A DNA stretch of 64,000 nucleotides from Vanessa cardui (taxonomy: Eukaryota; Arthropoda; Insecta; Lepidoptera; Nymphalidae). Location of the stretch: positions 7,874,001-7,938,000 of the forward strand of contig NC_061143.1 in assembly GCF_905220365.1 (NCBI RefSeq). The letters run 5' to 3'. Position 1 is the stretch's first letter. Each line of letters begins with the position of its first letter. The position numbers were made by a program, and so were the translations under genes. The notes beneath the pieces were generated by a model, which had not been told where the DNA came from, ran no database searches, and saw nothing but the letters and a program-made list of their open reading frames with translations. Positions 11,021 to 24,302 of the stretch are shown here, one piece after another.

Positions 11021-14000
11021 AAGAGATTCTATCGTGGTCTGTAATAAATGTATCTATGGGTTTTTTTCCGATCGTATTTGATTTACCGTCATATTTTCCC
11101 AGAGGGTGGAGGGATCTACCTACGAAGTTTCATGAGATTAGCTGTTGAAATAATAAATGGTTATTAAAAGCTGGCCAATTTTCTCGGTTGACTCGATTTT
11201 TCAACTGTAATTTTAAAAAAAAATCGAATTCTAAATTCAAATAATTAACGTATTAGTCTATATTATTCACGATTTAGTGGACAATAAGGCTGAACGTTCA
11301 TTCATTTAGCATTTGACTGCGGTATTCAATAATGGACGTATAAGTATTATAAGGTTTTTAATAGTTACGAGTTGAACGGTAATGATTACTTTTACTAGCT
11401 ATTAATTATGATGATGTTGTTACTTAACAAAAGGACAAAATATTACTATGTGAAATTCTTTTAAAGTCAATCAATCAATCAGCGTTTTGAAGTTAATTTT
11501 GATTATTTTACGAATGCTATTAAGGCGCTGTCATTATTTTTCTACACTAAAAAATATATTATATAACATATTATACATTACTTATTGTACGAAAAATTTG
11601 CGACGAAAACTGTGTTCTATAAGACTTGATAATTAATTGAATTCAAAAATAGAATGCAATAAAAGCAAGTTTAATAAATTTTCAAATATAAATATTTCAC
11701 ACAGAACATCCTTTGCTTGCATTAAAAATGAGCTCAAAACTGCGCGCGCGCATCCAATCACACATAGTGGCAATGGTGGCGGGCGACAGAAATAACCGGG
11801 CGCGATTGACGAGATACATACCATTATGGCCTAACGAACATCTCAATTTAGCCAACCACCTGCCTAGCTCGCTTTAAATAAACTTGCCATTTGCCAGTTC
11901 GATGGAATTCGGTAAGATGCCCTAGGTATAGATTTCAACCAGTTTTATAGAGAAATCTCTCAACTGGTTTATTTTTTCAATAAAATCGACGATGTTTTAC
12001 AATTATGAGTGGACCGTTTTAAGTTATTTAATTATTTGTGTTAGTAATTTAGTGGGAAATTAACTGCTGTTTGTTTTAGTAATTTTATTGTTAAATTTAG
12101 GTTTACGGTTTGTGTAATAAATAAGACAATATAAAAACGAAAATTCCGGTTTTGAAGTTTGGAATTTGATTGTTACTTTGTTTTTGATAGATTAATACTA
12201 TTGAAATTCTAAAATATTATTTTAGTATTGCATTCTGTAAATAACTTATGGCTCTCCTTTTCTGATGAGGAAAATATTTCTAGGGTGATTCACTACACAA
12301 TTTCTGCATCGGTTTGTTTTTAAATGTGTATAATATATACCTTATTACTAATTAATTCTCTATTATAAGTAAAACAATCTTCTAGTTTTCCGATACTAAA
12401 AAGTATCCTAATTATTATCAAATCCTCTTAACAGTCATTCGAGAAAAAGTGTAACGTGAGAAAAAGGTACAAAGTCCAAATAAAAATCGATTTAATTGTC
12501 AAGTCTGCCAGTAGACACCAAAAAGGATTTAAGCGATTCCTATATCAAGTATAAAACAATTGAATTTTGTTTAATTCAAAACAATTTCTGTGGCCAAATT
12601 CTATGACTAGTCAGCACAGAAACAGTGTAACACCAGAGAAAGGTTAGATCGTTATTTAAGACGTTAACAGTGCTTACAAATGCCATCTTAATTACGGAGC
12701 CGAATGTCTATTACAAGCAGGCCGTGTAGCGAATTGGTAATCTTGCAAAATCATTAGATCGAACCGAAAAGCCATTACGTTCACACATGACCTAAAGTTC
12801 TACAATTAATAGACCAGCGAACTGATAGACAATGGACTTATTTACGTAGAACCCGAAAAGGCATCGCACGAACATTTCTCGTGCGGAGTATAGGACCATT
12901 TCTTTTGTAGTAATTGCCAATACGATTTGCATAAGCAGTCCCATTCGGCCGCGTTTTCATGGTACATGCGGTCACATAGCGTATAGGATACCGAGATTAA
13001 GCCCGCAGGTTTACAGTCTGGAATTTAACTGAAAACTATATTGACCAAATTTGACAAAATTTAAAATGTATTGGATGATATTGACTTTAAAATATAAGTA
13101 GGTAACTTTTGTAATTAAATCAATAATTTATGACTATCAGAAACAAACAGATAGGTAGTTAGAGTAAAGTAATCTTGTAACAAGTTAACTAAATATATCA
13201 AGACAACTAGAAATTATCTGTAAGGCCCTCGTCAACAGTGGTTTAATAGCCTAGAGCGTCAGGAGGAGTTATCGGATCTTAATCCATCGTACTTTCTACG
13301 ATAGTGGATTTAGTGGTAAATTTGGTCATATACATTGTAATGTCAAATGAATTGTAAATATTCAGTACTTAGAATAATTTCAAATGGCGTTTCGTTCAAT
13401 CAATATTGGCCTGTCTTAAAATATATAGTTTTAGTATTTAATATCGGGATGATTAGGTAAGATTACGTTGATGTTAAATTGATAAAGAATTAAAGGAAAC
13501 ACAATATCCGTCCAACCGCTAATCTAATCAAACGTCGCAAAATTCGTCAAATAAAATTCAAATTTCGTTCCATGTTTATTTTTCTGAAAATAAAAACAAA
13601 AAAAGTTCTTCAATTAGGTATGTAATAAATCGAAAAAAATGTAAAAATAATATGTTTAAAAATGCACTCTGTTTGTTACGAAACCCCATCAAAATGCCGA
13701 TCTGATACACAAGCTGTCAAAACATTACAGTTAAGCTCATCTATCAAGCGGCACCGCAATTATCGTTTCACACGCGTCAACTAAATTAGCCAGTCATTTC
13801 GGTGTGAAGACGTCACATTAGCAGCATCGCTCGAAGGTCCGTGTAGGCTTCATTTATATTTTTGTCAATATTTGTAATTATAACTTTCTTTTCTGTATTT
13901 ATTTGAGTTACAAGCTGCTCTTTATCTTTCGATCGAACAGCTTTGCCAAATATTATAAAAAAATTGCGTGCATGAAATTTCCCGTTATAGCCCAATAGTA

Positions 14001-14379
14001 ATAAATTAATGAACTCCATATTGTTTTAGGTCTTTTTTAAATTTTACAGGATGTTCTAACTTTATACTAGATCTATCTCTATATTTATTTCTACCGCCTA
14101 ACTTGAATATTGATCATAGGATTGTTCCGGTTTGAAGTAAGCCAGTATATTATTACTCAGACAAGGAATGACATGAATGATGAATTTAGACAATTAAATC
14201 TTTTGCCATACTGAAATACATAAATACATTTAAATCAAGGGCGCAAGGTATCCGTTTCTATAATAAAATTCCGCAGACATTTTTAACTTTGGCGTTTCGT
14301 AAGTCACAAATCGTTTATAAAAAATACATTGGTAAAAAAGGCGTATTACTCGATACAAGATTTTGTAGATGATAAAAAA

Positions 14380-14540
14380 GCGTGGAATTAATACCTGTTG
14401 ACTTCCATGAGTTTCTCGCCGGTTCTTCTCGGTAGAATCTACTTTCCGAACCGGTGGTAGCTTCACTTAATTGTTAATTGACGATTCAAAAGTGCTTGTA
14501 AAATCCCACTTGAATAAAGTTTATTTCGATTTGATTTGAT
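14380..14540 (+). repeat. LINE 3' end (family D)
   Basis: Blocks GAGTTTCTCGCCGGTTCTTC, TCGGTAGAATCTACTTTCCG, AACCGGTGGTAGCTTCACTT and ACTTGAATAAAGTTTATTTC, ending in GATTTGATTTGAT. This is a 3' untranslated end with a short repeat tail, common among lepidopteran non-LTR elements. Copies also lie at 17217-17445 and 29860-30030. Confidence 0.65.
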
Positions 14541-14947
14541 ATGACAATATTGATTAATTGAATAGTTTATTTTGTATAAATTGACATGTATTTCAAAGAG
14601 TTTGTTTCGACCTTGATTTCTGCCTAAACGACTGTACCATTTTAGCATACCTCGATCTCAGCATTTGTACTTAGTGTCTGAATCGAGATTACATTTATTC
14701 GGTACCTATTCAGGTTATCTCTGTAATATCTGATAGTATTAAACATTTCTGTTAATTTATTCGACTTGATTAAACTTAATTTATTGTTGTGTAGCTTTCG
14801 TTACGTACGTATTGAAAATAAAGATATTATTACCAACTATGCTAACAATTAGTGTTTCAGCGATTATCCAAGAAATTGATTTATCAACGCTTTTTTAATT
14901 AAATAAATAAATTATAGTTGAGTTGTTTGTTACAATTTTTAGATCAA

Positions 14948-15055
14948 CTGAATTTTAACCAATGGACAACCATTGGTTAAAATTCAGCATACGATGATAT
15001 ACCTATATGTATGAACCCACAAGGGTTCATACATATAGGTATATCATCGTATGCT
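14948..15055. repeat. two adjoining perfect palindromes with ACAA loops
   Basis: The first has 18-bp arms (14948-14965 and 14970-14987). The second has 33-bp arms (14986-15018 and 15023-15055). Both have the same 4-base spacer ACAA and no mismatch. The second runs into a diverged SINE piece. Confidence 0.97.
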
Positions 15056-15148
15056 CGGTGGTGGAGACGAATACGTCGGAAGAAAATTTGCCATGATACA
15101 GAGTATTTACAAACCCCTACTAAAGCAGCGTGATGGAATGATACAGTT
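15043..15148 (+). mobile_element. diverged SINE family S piece
   Basis: ATCGTATGCTCGGTGGTGGA and AGCAGCGTGATGGAATGA align with the SINE body (CTCGTGCTCGGCGGTGAAGG; AACAGCGTGGTGGAATA). It is old and partial. Confidence 0.5.
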
Positions 15149-16378
15149 CTTATTTTAAATAAATGGATATTTCTGTGTTTAACCCTGTTAGTCACTTTCC
15201 TACAATTTTTCATGTAAAATGCAACGCAAATGATAAATTTTATATAATTACTGCGTTGGATTTTACGCCTTTTCAAATATTCCTTTAGTCAGGATCGAAA
15301 ATATATCTCTTATATAGTTACTCATTAAATTTCGAATTTATGTCTAATTAGAATAATCTTTATTTAACTGCAAAAAATATGTACTTAAATAATCATTATA
15401 ATTTTGAGTCATCATAGTTAGAAATATGTTTCTATTACTTTGAGGAATTATCTACAAATTTTTTTATCACACATTTTCTTAGATATTGTTATGCACTTTT
15501 TAAAAATAATATTCATAATGGTTCGAATTAAATAAATACACGTTGTTAATGTTTAGATATAGTTAATGCTCAAACATACACATTTATAATAGCGTGAGCT
15601 ACAATAATTGCTATCAGTAAGTTTATCAATAGAACAGTAAGCCATCATATGTAATTATCATCGAATTTATTGACTTCCGAACACCTGTTCGTAGAAGGCA
15701 ATAAATGATCAGTTAGGAAGCTTTTCGCAAGACGCACGCACAATTATTATTTATTTTATAATTATTCGCTTCCCTTGACATTTGTTTTTAAACACTAGGT
15801 TCGTTAGTTATTTATATTATATTATATAGATTTTTTATAACCATGGCGTATTTTTATATAATTATACGATTCTTGATGAATGGTATGGCTGTGTTTGATC
15901 TTTTATCATAGTTTTTGGGAAAGGCTTTAACATATATAAAATATATGTTTGAAATTCATTGAGCCTTGTAAGTTTTCCTTGACATATATGTTTCTAGATG
16001 AGTATATTTAAACATACTTTTTGCTATACAATATAAAGACTTTGTATTGTTGTCTTTATCATCATTTAAGACAAAGTAATTTATACTTCTCAGAACACCA
16101 ATGACTGCAACCATTCTGTATTTATATAAATTTTGCTTTTCTTTTAATAATAGTGGTGAGTTTCGTTGAAAAAAAAACATATATGGAAAGATAAGAGAAT
16201 ACGTTACTAGAGGGTAGATGGTGACAATTAGACATTTCATAATATCAATCGAACGATCTACTATGGTTGAATTTATTACAGAATAGATTAAAAGTATTGT
16301 TTTTCGCCGTGAAAAATTATTTTCCGTAGCTAGATCGCCAGTGACTACTTTTTAAAATATCTTACTTCTGAACTAAAC

Positions 16379-16441
16379 GTTCTCTCCTTTTTTCAAATTT
16401 GGAATTGATTCTATCGTGTTGCTCCGATGCGAATTGGTTCA
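16379..16441 (-). mobile_element. small diverged SINE family S fragment
   Basis: CGTTCTCTCCTTTTTTCAAA and TTGCTCCGATGCGAATTGGT match the inverted SINE 3' half. Confidence 0.4.
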
Positions 16442-17216
16442 CTTACGACTTAAGACTTCTCAAAATATAAATAAACTAAACGGTTATTATACAACTATTG
16501 AGATCCTTTGGCGATAGTCAGTATATCTAGGAAATGAAATGGTCCCTTTTTGATTTGCGTTCTTTATTATATTCTAATTCGTAAGTAATGTATAACAAGG
16601 AATAGTTACTTTTTCTTAACTTTTATATTTTGAAGCGGCTGAATAACAACATATTTTTATATTCAGTAATGGATTTTAAACTTAATTAGAATATTAAAAA
16701 CGACAAATTCAAGCATTAAAATATGACATTATTGAGTGACGTTTGATAGTAAATTAACGGTGGCATAGTTTTATAAACGTTTTAAAATTACAAATGGCTT
16801 CAAACACAAACAGTACACGAATGTATTTGTCAAAACAAATTACAAACGAGAGCGGACGCATTCGTACCGTGTTCTTTTAATCGACATTATGTATTTATCG
16901 ATATGAATAAATACAGGTCATTCGATTTATAAATCAAGTTTGAAATCGATTTCAACAAGTGGCTATTAATTAAGTTGTAGTAAGATTAGAAATTAGATAG
17001 TTGGGCGGTGATCGCGTTTGATAATATATAGTGCGGGGCGAGTGCAGGCTGTGATACAAATTTCTATTATTCCAATGGAGTCCTTGTAACAGAATTTTGA
17101 TTGCAGACGTTGTCAAGGACTGGTTTACACACACATATATAGTACATAAGTGTGTGTGTAGTTGTTACAAAACTAGAATACATAAAGCATATTATTAAAC
17201 ATAAGATTACATAGAT

Positions 17217-17445
17217 GATAAAAAGGCGTGGAACTAATACTTGTTCACTTTCAGGCAGGATATATTTTATATAATTGTATTTAACTTTGTATTTGTATTT
17301 TAAATGTTGGGAAAGAGTAACTATTGAGTTTCATGCCGGTTCGTCTTGGTAGAACAACAATACAACCGATGGAAACTTTACTTAATAAAAGTTCTGTAAG
17401 ATGATGATTCAAATGTGTTTATAAAAGGCTATTTGATATATAATA
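17217..17445 (+). repeat. LINE 3' end (family D), older copy
   Basis: It carries GATAAAAAGGCGTGGAACTA, TATTGAGTTTCATGCCGGTT and a degraded CGATGGAAACTTTACTTAAT in the same order as the copies at 14380 and 29860. Confidence 0.55.
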
Positions 17446-17469
17446 TCAAATATCAATTTGATCTATAGA

Positions 17470-17627
17470 ACGTTCGGAGAGACCAGATGCAGACTAAAGA
17501 CTTTACGTGTTTTCCGAGGCATGAGTGTATAACACTGCCAACATGCATACTCCATTCCGTTTCATTTTGATTCCTGGATTTGAACCTGAGACCTCATGAT
17601 CTGTAAGTCTAGTAAACCATCGAGGCT
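17470..17627 (-). mobile_element. second tRNA-derived SINE family, diverged
   Basis: On the minus strand AGCCTCGATGGTTTACTAGA precedes a B-box-like AGGTTCAAATCC and then AAAACACGTAAAGTCTTTAG. The head and the ACGTAAAG block are familiar from a lepidopteran SINE distinct from family S. Confidence 0.55.
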
Positions 17628-18321
17628 ATTGTTATTCTATTATTTCAATACAAGAACTATTGTTGTATACCTTTATGACCGTTTCAATAGTATGAATAAA
17701 TTTACTTTGGAGTGTACGTTACTACCAAGTTGTTCATGCTGACATCGGCTGCACAATAACAGGAATCTCGAGGTTAAGACGGATTTATATATGTATATTT
17801 ATATGAAATCATGCACCTACATATTCGATGTATTCTGATAAACAATTCTAATAAAACAAGGAATTTGTAGTACAGATGTACTGGTTTATACAAGATAATT
17901 TATACTAATGCTTGAATATAACATAATTAAAAAGTATTAAACTTATATCGAATGATGCAGCATGTTTCGAAAAAGGTTTTACTATATAACATTATTATAA
18001 AAGATAATAGGCTTCATAATTTCCCCCGCCTTAAATTTAGACTATTGACAAACAAAACTAATTCATGTTCTTGTGTATATTATATTGATATCAAAATTAA
18101 GTATAAGATACAATGCTTGTTACTTCCAATACAATACTAAAACAATTTTTTTAGTTTATTGTGTCAGATAACATGGTCATGGGATTTCCTTGATTAAGTT
18201 TGGAATTTTTTGTTCGTCATATTGTTAGATGGATTGGGAAATGGGTGACATATATGTGGAAACCTCTATCTATAGATATTAGTACAACAAGAAATATTAA
18301 TTATGTAACTTTAAATGAACA

Positions 18322-18483
18322 ATGTCCTATCTACCTAGGGAACTACGTTGTGATGTCCCTTTTGCTACAGGTACAATGTCCCATTCACTCTTCAAACCGA
18401 AAGACAATAATTCTAAATATTAGCTGATATTTGGCGACAAATGAAAGAACATAACCCACCCAGGCCGCATTTTCCTACCAAAT
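18322..18483 (-). repeat. diverged family B repeat
   Basis: GGGAACTACGTTGTGATGTC, CATTCACTCTTCAAACCGAA and AACCCACCCAGGCCGCATTT align in order with the inverted family B consensus. Confidence 0.55.
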
Positions 18484-19490
18484 TCTACAATTAATTTCAC
18501 AGCTTAATTAAACATTTCCCTAACTTAACCTTGAGTCATATAAAGATAGAAAAACTTGCTAACTTCATATATTATATTCCCGCAACTTTAAAAATATTTT
18601 TTTCATTTTCTATTCAAATGGACAATGTTCTTTTTTTTATATACTGTATGCGTTTATTGAACTACAAATTATTCAGAACCCTGGATGAAAATCAATATTG
18701 CATTGAAAATCTTCATGACATTTATGAATAAATAATTACATATTCAAATAAAATTAAACATAAAGTTAGTTGTTAAAGAAAGTATAATCAATTACAATTA
18801 ACTATTTCAACTATCAACAGTCCTAAGGTCAATTCGTATTTGCAATCGAAAACATACGCAATCGCACATAAATCATTAATATCACTAAATTGGCTGTCAA
18901 CTTAAGACAAACAAAAATTGCGGGATAAACGTGAATGAAATATGATATCCCTTTTTATCAATTCAACTATCAATAATTATTAAACGAAGATTGAGTCATC
19001 AATTTTGAATCTGTAATCGTCATGTCAGCGCAACACATCACCAGCACGCTGTCTCCGTCAAGGCTATACCATATTGTATGTTATATTTGTATAGACATCA
19101 TCTCCTCGTTAATGCAATTATATATTTTGTAAGTTATATCTTTTTATAATCAAATTTACACAAACTCAATGACATGAGAATTGGTTTCTAATAAATATTG
19201 TTATTTTTAGGTACGTCCCCTTTATGTATATATAAGCACGTATTAAAATACAAACATACAGCCAACATATGAATTTATTTACTGAACAAGAATTTTAAAC
19301 ATAAATATAGGTTCCAATTTTATTATTTTAATGCTAATAAATCAAAATATTAAAGAAACAAAAAACTATTTACTTCAACAACTATTTTAGTATCTATACA
19401 TATTAAAAACAATGATATAATATTGTATAATACTTTTAAAATTATGTTCATGTTCACAACTAATATTATACAAAGATATGAATCTATAAA

Positions 19491-19636
19491 ATCTGTGCTA
19501 ATATTATAATTGTGAAAGTAAGTTGCCTTCTACGACTAAACCACTGAATCGATTTCGTTGAAATTTTGTACAAATGCACATTTTATGCCTAACGCCAGAC
19601 TATCAACCACACAAAACTGGGGGTGAGAACTAGTAT
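19491..19636 (-). repeat. LINE-like 3' tail
   Basis: TAATATTATAATTGTGAAAG followed by TTCGTTGAAATTTTGTAC and GAACTAGTAT is the inverted form of the tail seen at 3330-3540. Confidence 0.45.
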
Positions 19637-20239
19637 AACGTAATATATAAAATTAAAAGAAATAAAAAAAAATTAAAAATTCTATGTTGTCCTATTCAAT
19701 TAACGTATAATACTTTATAATAAAATTAATTGTATTAATAACACAAAAGGTATTGTTAATATAAAATCCGTATACCCTGAAGCTCAGAGTGACCTCACAT
19801 TTCACAAGAGTTAAACTAACTTTGTTAAAACAATTGAAAGCGAGAACCGTTTATAATTCGATGTGAGGTCATGTCACTGTATGTTAATGGCGATTGATGA
19901 TTGTATGAATGTAATACATGTATTTGATTGACCTTGTCAACGCGGGACCTTATAACTACATTGGTACAAAAGACTTTGAAAAAGGTGCTAAGATATAACA
20001 GTAAAAAGGTTAACCTAAATCTGAATATGAGACCGTATTCGCCAGACTAAAAAAAATCAAAAAAAAAATTAAAGTATCAGTTTTAGTTTTTTTATAGAAA
20101 ATATTACAATCGGTATTTACGCTTAACGCTTAAGACTTAGGTACGTTTGGGTTTGTATATATTATATTTTTAAATATAAAAAACAAATTAGGTAAGCAAA
20201 AAAAGTTTTAAGAATCATGAATATACTATATATCTATAG

Positions 20240-20375
20240 TAATACTGTATGAAAAGGTTACTCTGTCTTTCTGTCTGTCTGTAACATTTCTCGGCTAAGC
20301 CATTGAACCGATTTTGATGAGATTTGTTATGAAACAAGCTTGAACCCTAAGGAAGGGTATAATTTTTTATATCTA
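20240..20375 (-). repeat. LINE-like 3' tail with CTGT run
   Basis: GTTACTCTGTCTTTCTGTCT and GGCTAAGCCATTGAACCGAT, followed by TTTTGATGAGATTTGTTATG, match inverted tails of non-LTR elements. Confidence 0.45.
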
Positions 20376-21357
20376 CCTAAAACTTCAAAGAAAAAATTAA
20401 ATTAGTATTAGTAGTTCAGACTCATATCTTTAATTTCGAATAAAGGAATAATTTAAAAAAAGAACGAAAAATTCCGTAGATTAAGAAAAGATTATTTTTA
20501 AATAAAATGTACAAATATCTTGTTCTTATATCATCATATCCCTTAAATAATCGTATAGAACTTAAAGGTCATATAATCTAATGTTTGTGCTTATTGTATT
20601 TACGTTTATTTTGTAAATTGTTTATTTTATTCCTCGAAGATAAAGCGAGAGGTTGTTAAGAAAAGTAATAGACTAATAGCAGATAAAATATTTGTAGATT
20701 ATATTTAATGGGATAGGAATTTGTGCATTTGCATTTATAGATTCAATATAAATAATGAAAAAAGAGGTTTGACACGAAAAAGTTTTTAGTATAAAAAAAA
20801 ATTAAAATTAAATTAACATCAAATAGTGTCTAATTATAATTGTATCTTCTTATACAATTTGAATAATGAATACATAATAAAAATCTTTATAAGTGTATTA
20901 CATTTTATTTTAACAGCATTATAGATATAAGCTCTTTTTATATACAGTACTACTTAACTTCTCACACCGATTCGAATCGGTTATTGTATTGAATCGCAAT
21001 CGATTGTTATAATTGATACGAAAATAATTATTTCCGACCTTACTACGGGAGTTAATTGTTGTTGGAATAGCCAGCGGTGGACAATTAATTTAATTAAGAA
21101 TATTGCGGCATTGTCGTTAGCGCTTACATAAAGGCTACTGAAGGTTCGGGACCAAAGAGGTTAAATAATATAGCCATAACCAAATAAAACCTTATTGTTT
21201 TCTTGATTATAACAAATTAAGAAAAATAATTGGTATTACGCCGTTTGTGTATGGACATTCCAAAATTAATTGAAGTATGTTTGAATATAATTATTTATTT
21301 GTGATTACGATAAATCAAGTTAAGCCGTAATTAATTATAGAATAGTTAATATTTACA

Positions 21358-21615
21358 CAGGGCCGGATTAACCATTTCGTAGAAACCATAGACAATGCAC
21401 TTCTTAAGACCTCTTTACTCTCTACTTTTTACCAGTAACTTAACATATGCCACCATTCTGTTTAAATATAAGCAATCTTTCGCTCCAACAATTTCCATGC
21501 GGGACTCCTATGAAGGCAGGCTTACACTGTCTAACTGATAATTCGCCAGCTCTATTTTTAAAATGCTTAAGTCTATGGCTCGTGCATTTAAATAAATTAA
21601 ATAACAGTAATTTAG
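21358..21615 (+). mobile_element. possible single end of a hAT-type DNA element
   Basis: The word CAGGGCCGGATTAACC at 21358 looks like the terminal repeat of hAT-family elements. No matching inverted end is visible downstream, so this would be a truncated copy and the right limit is a guess. Confidence 0.25.
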
Positions 21616-22429
21616 TTCTTAATGACTAATGATGTAATGTGTAAAGATATACAAAAATGATAAAAATGAAGACAGCTAATTGATTTATTATTTTATTAAT
21701 TTTGTGTTTGGTAAGCAAGACTTAATTTTTATTTATCTACATAATGAATCTATTTGTTCTTCGTTTTGATAAATATATAATCTAAAAATGAAGGCACTAA
21801 TTTCAGCTACCTGGCAGCTAATCATAAACAAAGCAGCGAAATATAAGATTTTTATTTATATTTCAAGACACGGAATAAGGCTTATTTCTATGAATTTACA
21901 TCACATGCATTAAGCATAACTGACGGGTACACTCGCTTACAAAATTGAGTTTTCATTATGATATTATACTATTAGGTAACCAATATAATTTTTAATACAT
22001 TTGACTTCATAATAATGACGTTTGTTATCTCACAAAAGAATCTATTTAAATCGTATCTCAGTTCTATTTAATTATACATTTTCTTTATCATGTGTTCCCA
22101 TCTCGTTGTGTAACTCGTTGATAAATCAATATATTTTACTTTGTTTTTTTACTTCAATTTCTTGTTCGAAAGAGGTTTATTTCGAAATGGTACAATTTCA
22201 ATTTCGTGATGATTTGATGATGAGGTATGCAAACAAGTCTTTAAAAATGCAAGCTATTCTACCGCGATTACTGTTTTAAACCTAATTGCCTAATGGTCTT
22301 CAAGTTTTTGAAAATTTAAAGCTTTCATTACTTTATATTATATCATTATTTTTCGAATAATATTAATTTTACTACCGACAAAAATGACAGATAATAATCG
22401 GTATTGTCATGATATTAACAAATTTTAGT

Positions 22430-22756
22430 ACGAAACAACTTAGACGTAGCATCGGCAAAATTCGTAAAACCGATCACATCCGAATTAAGTACGCTATCCC
22501 AAATTATCAATATTTATTTCTTATGTGAATATGATAATTCCACAAGCGTAATAACTTATAATATCATATAACCTAATATACGTATTAGTCAATTTGATAC
22601 GTCGATTTACATGATATCATTTAACTGACATAAGAATCTATAGCGATGAATAGCGTCGAATGGCGCGATAGGGACGTTTTTTTTCTATTGGTTGCATAAA
22701 TCGACAATAATCGGTTTTTATTGAATTTGCCGATGCTACATCTAAGTCGTGTCGTT
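22430..22756. mobile_element. MITE with about 46-bp terminal inverted repeats
   Basis: The left end (22430-22474: ACGAAACAACTTAGACG, TAGCATCGGCAAAATTC) pairs with the right end (22710-22756). Read on the minus strand the right end is ACGACACGACTTAGATG, TAGCATCGGCAAATTC. The arms differ at a few bases and a small gap. The 235-bp centre has no coding capacity. The target duplication and superfamily are unclear. Confidence 0.8.
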
Positions 22757-23737
22757 CCTACTATACAAATCTATTTATAAGTTGTGTACCGTAGTAGATA
22801 CGGGAACAAATGTTTAACTGAAGATCAAATGTACGTAAGCGTCACTGATTTTTCACGTACTCTTTTTAAACTAAGTCCGCTCTGTGAGTGAGTCTCAAGA
22901 CTGACGTCTGGAATGATGTGAGTGTTGAGTACGGTTTTAGGCAATGACCGTAAACAAAATTGGTCGTGGTTTGGATGGGGAACTGTTTATGTTTTTTATA
23001 ATCTTTATTTTCTTGTGCTTACAACATAAGAACGTCTGTTAATGTTAAGGTTTGAATTAGAAGTAAGAGTACGAAACTAAGACCTATTTAGTTAAACTGA
23101 GCCAAGAAATACAAAAACATTATAGTGTCAGCGTCCAGGGGCACAATTCTATTAACTCATTGCGATTACGATACGTTTCCTATTATATTCCGACCCAACT
23201 TCGACCGCTCATCGATTTCGATTCGATTGTGAAAATCCGTAGATTGCGTATATTTTGTTTTACTTATTCTTAATTTATTTCATAAATTTCATGCAGGATG
23301 TAACTAATATTTGTTATGGTAATAAAGTCTACGCTTTTAATCATCAGAATTAAATAAATAATTAAGATAACTCGATACTTACATCACTACTTAATTGAAT
23401 ACTTTTGTTTCTATTTTGAAATAGCACATAAATGTTAATCAAGTATTAAAAATTACAAAAAAAAACCTTAAAGTCAATTCATTAATCCATTGAAATTGTA
23501 CCCACATGAGGTCATACGATTCGGCTACGGCTAATCAAAAACGCTGTTATTTTTAACGTTAAAAACATTAGTTTTATAACCAACCGCTTCTTAACGGAGA
23601 GAATTATTAAACCAAGGTTACGTGTAACTGACGTTTTAAAATATTACGTATCTATCGAAAGTAATATTCAATTGTAAAACTGGTAATATTGTGCGCAAAG
23701 GCAATAAATCTGGATGTTGGCATGTGTGCACCTCGTA

Positions 23738-23752
23738 GGGTCACCTTGACCT
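23738..23752. promoter_or_regulatory. possible nuclear-receptor inverted repeat site
   Basis: GGGTCA CCT TGACCT forms two AGGTCA-type half-sites facing each other with a 3-base spacer. It lies in a non-repeat part of the large dys intron. Function is not shown. Confidence 0.2.
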
Positions 23753-24085
23753 ACTGCCGACTGACCTGATACTATACTACTTGCACATTTGTCTTGTATT
23801 TATTTATCGTATTTATTGATCGTAATTGCTCTCAGTCATATTGATCTTGTTTGGTCGCTTTTGATCTTTTAAACTAATTGTGGAGTATTTTCAAATTATT
23901 ATAAAAATATAAGTTTAGTCTTATTACATATCCACGTTAAGGCATATAATGATATGATGCACGTATGTTATACTACTTATTAGTAGTAGTACAGTAGTTT
24001 TGGTGACGTAATAAGATATACCAGTATGAGAAACGCAATTTATTTCTAATTTGGAATGTATGACTGGCAACATTAACATATTTAA

Positions 24086-24302
24086 AACTAGCGACCCGCC
24101 CCGACTTCGCACGGGTGCTATACTGATATAACATATATATACTACAGATTTTATTTATTTTCGACATCACATTAAAAACTGCAAAAATTATCAGTGTTTC
24201 TTTACTATATTGCCTATGTATTATATACAAAAACGATCCTCTCGAATCACTCTATCTGTTAAAAAAAAAGCATAAAAATTCATTGCGTAATTTTAAAGAA
24301 AA
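24086..24302 (+). repeat. GACCCGCCCCGGCTTCGC repeat (family C)
   Basis: Opens ACTAGCGACCCGCCCCGACT, TCGCACGGGTGC. It then carries GACATCACATTAAAAAC, ATTATCAGTGTTTCTTTACT and TGTATTATATACAAAAACG. The same block order recurs at 27011, 56004, 57221 (inverted) and 58376. It is a very common lepidopteran repeat of unresolved class. Confidence 0.75.
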
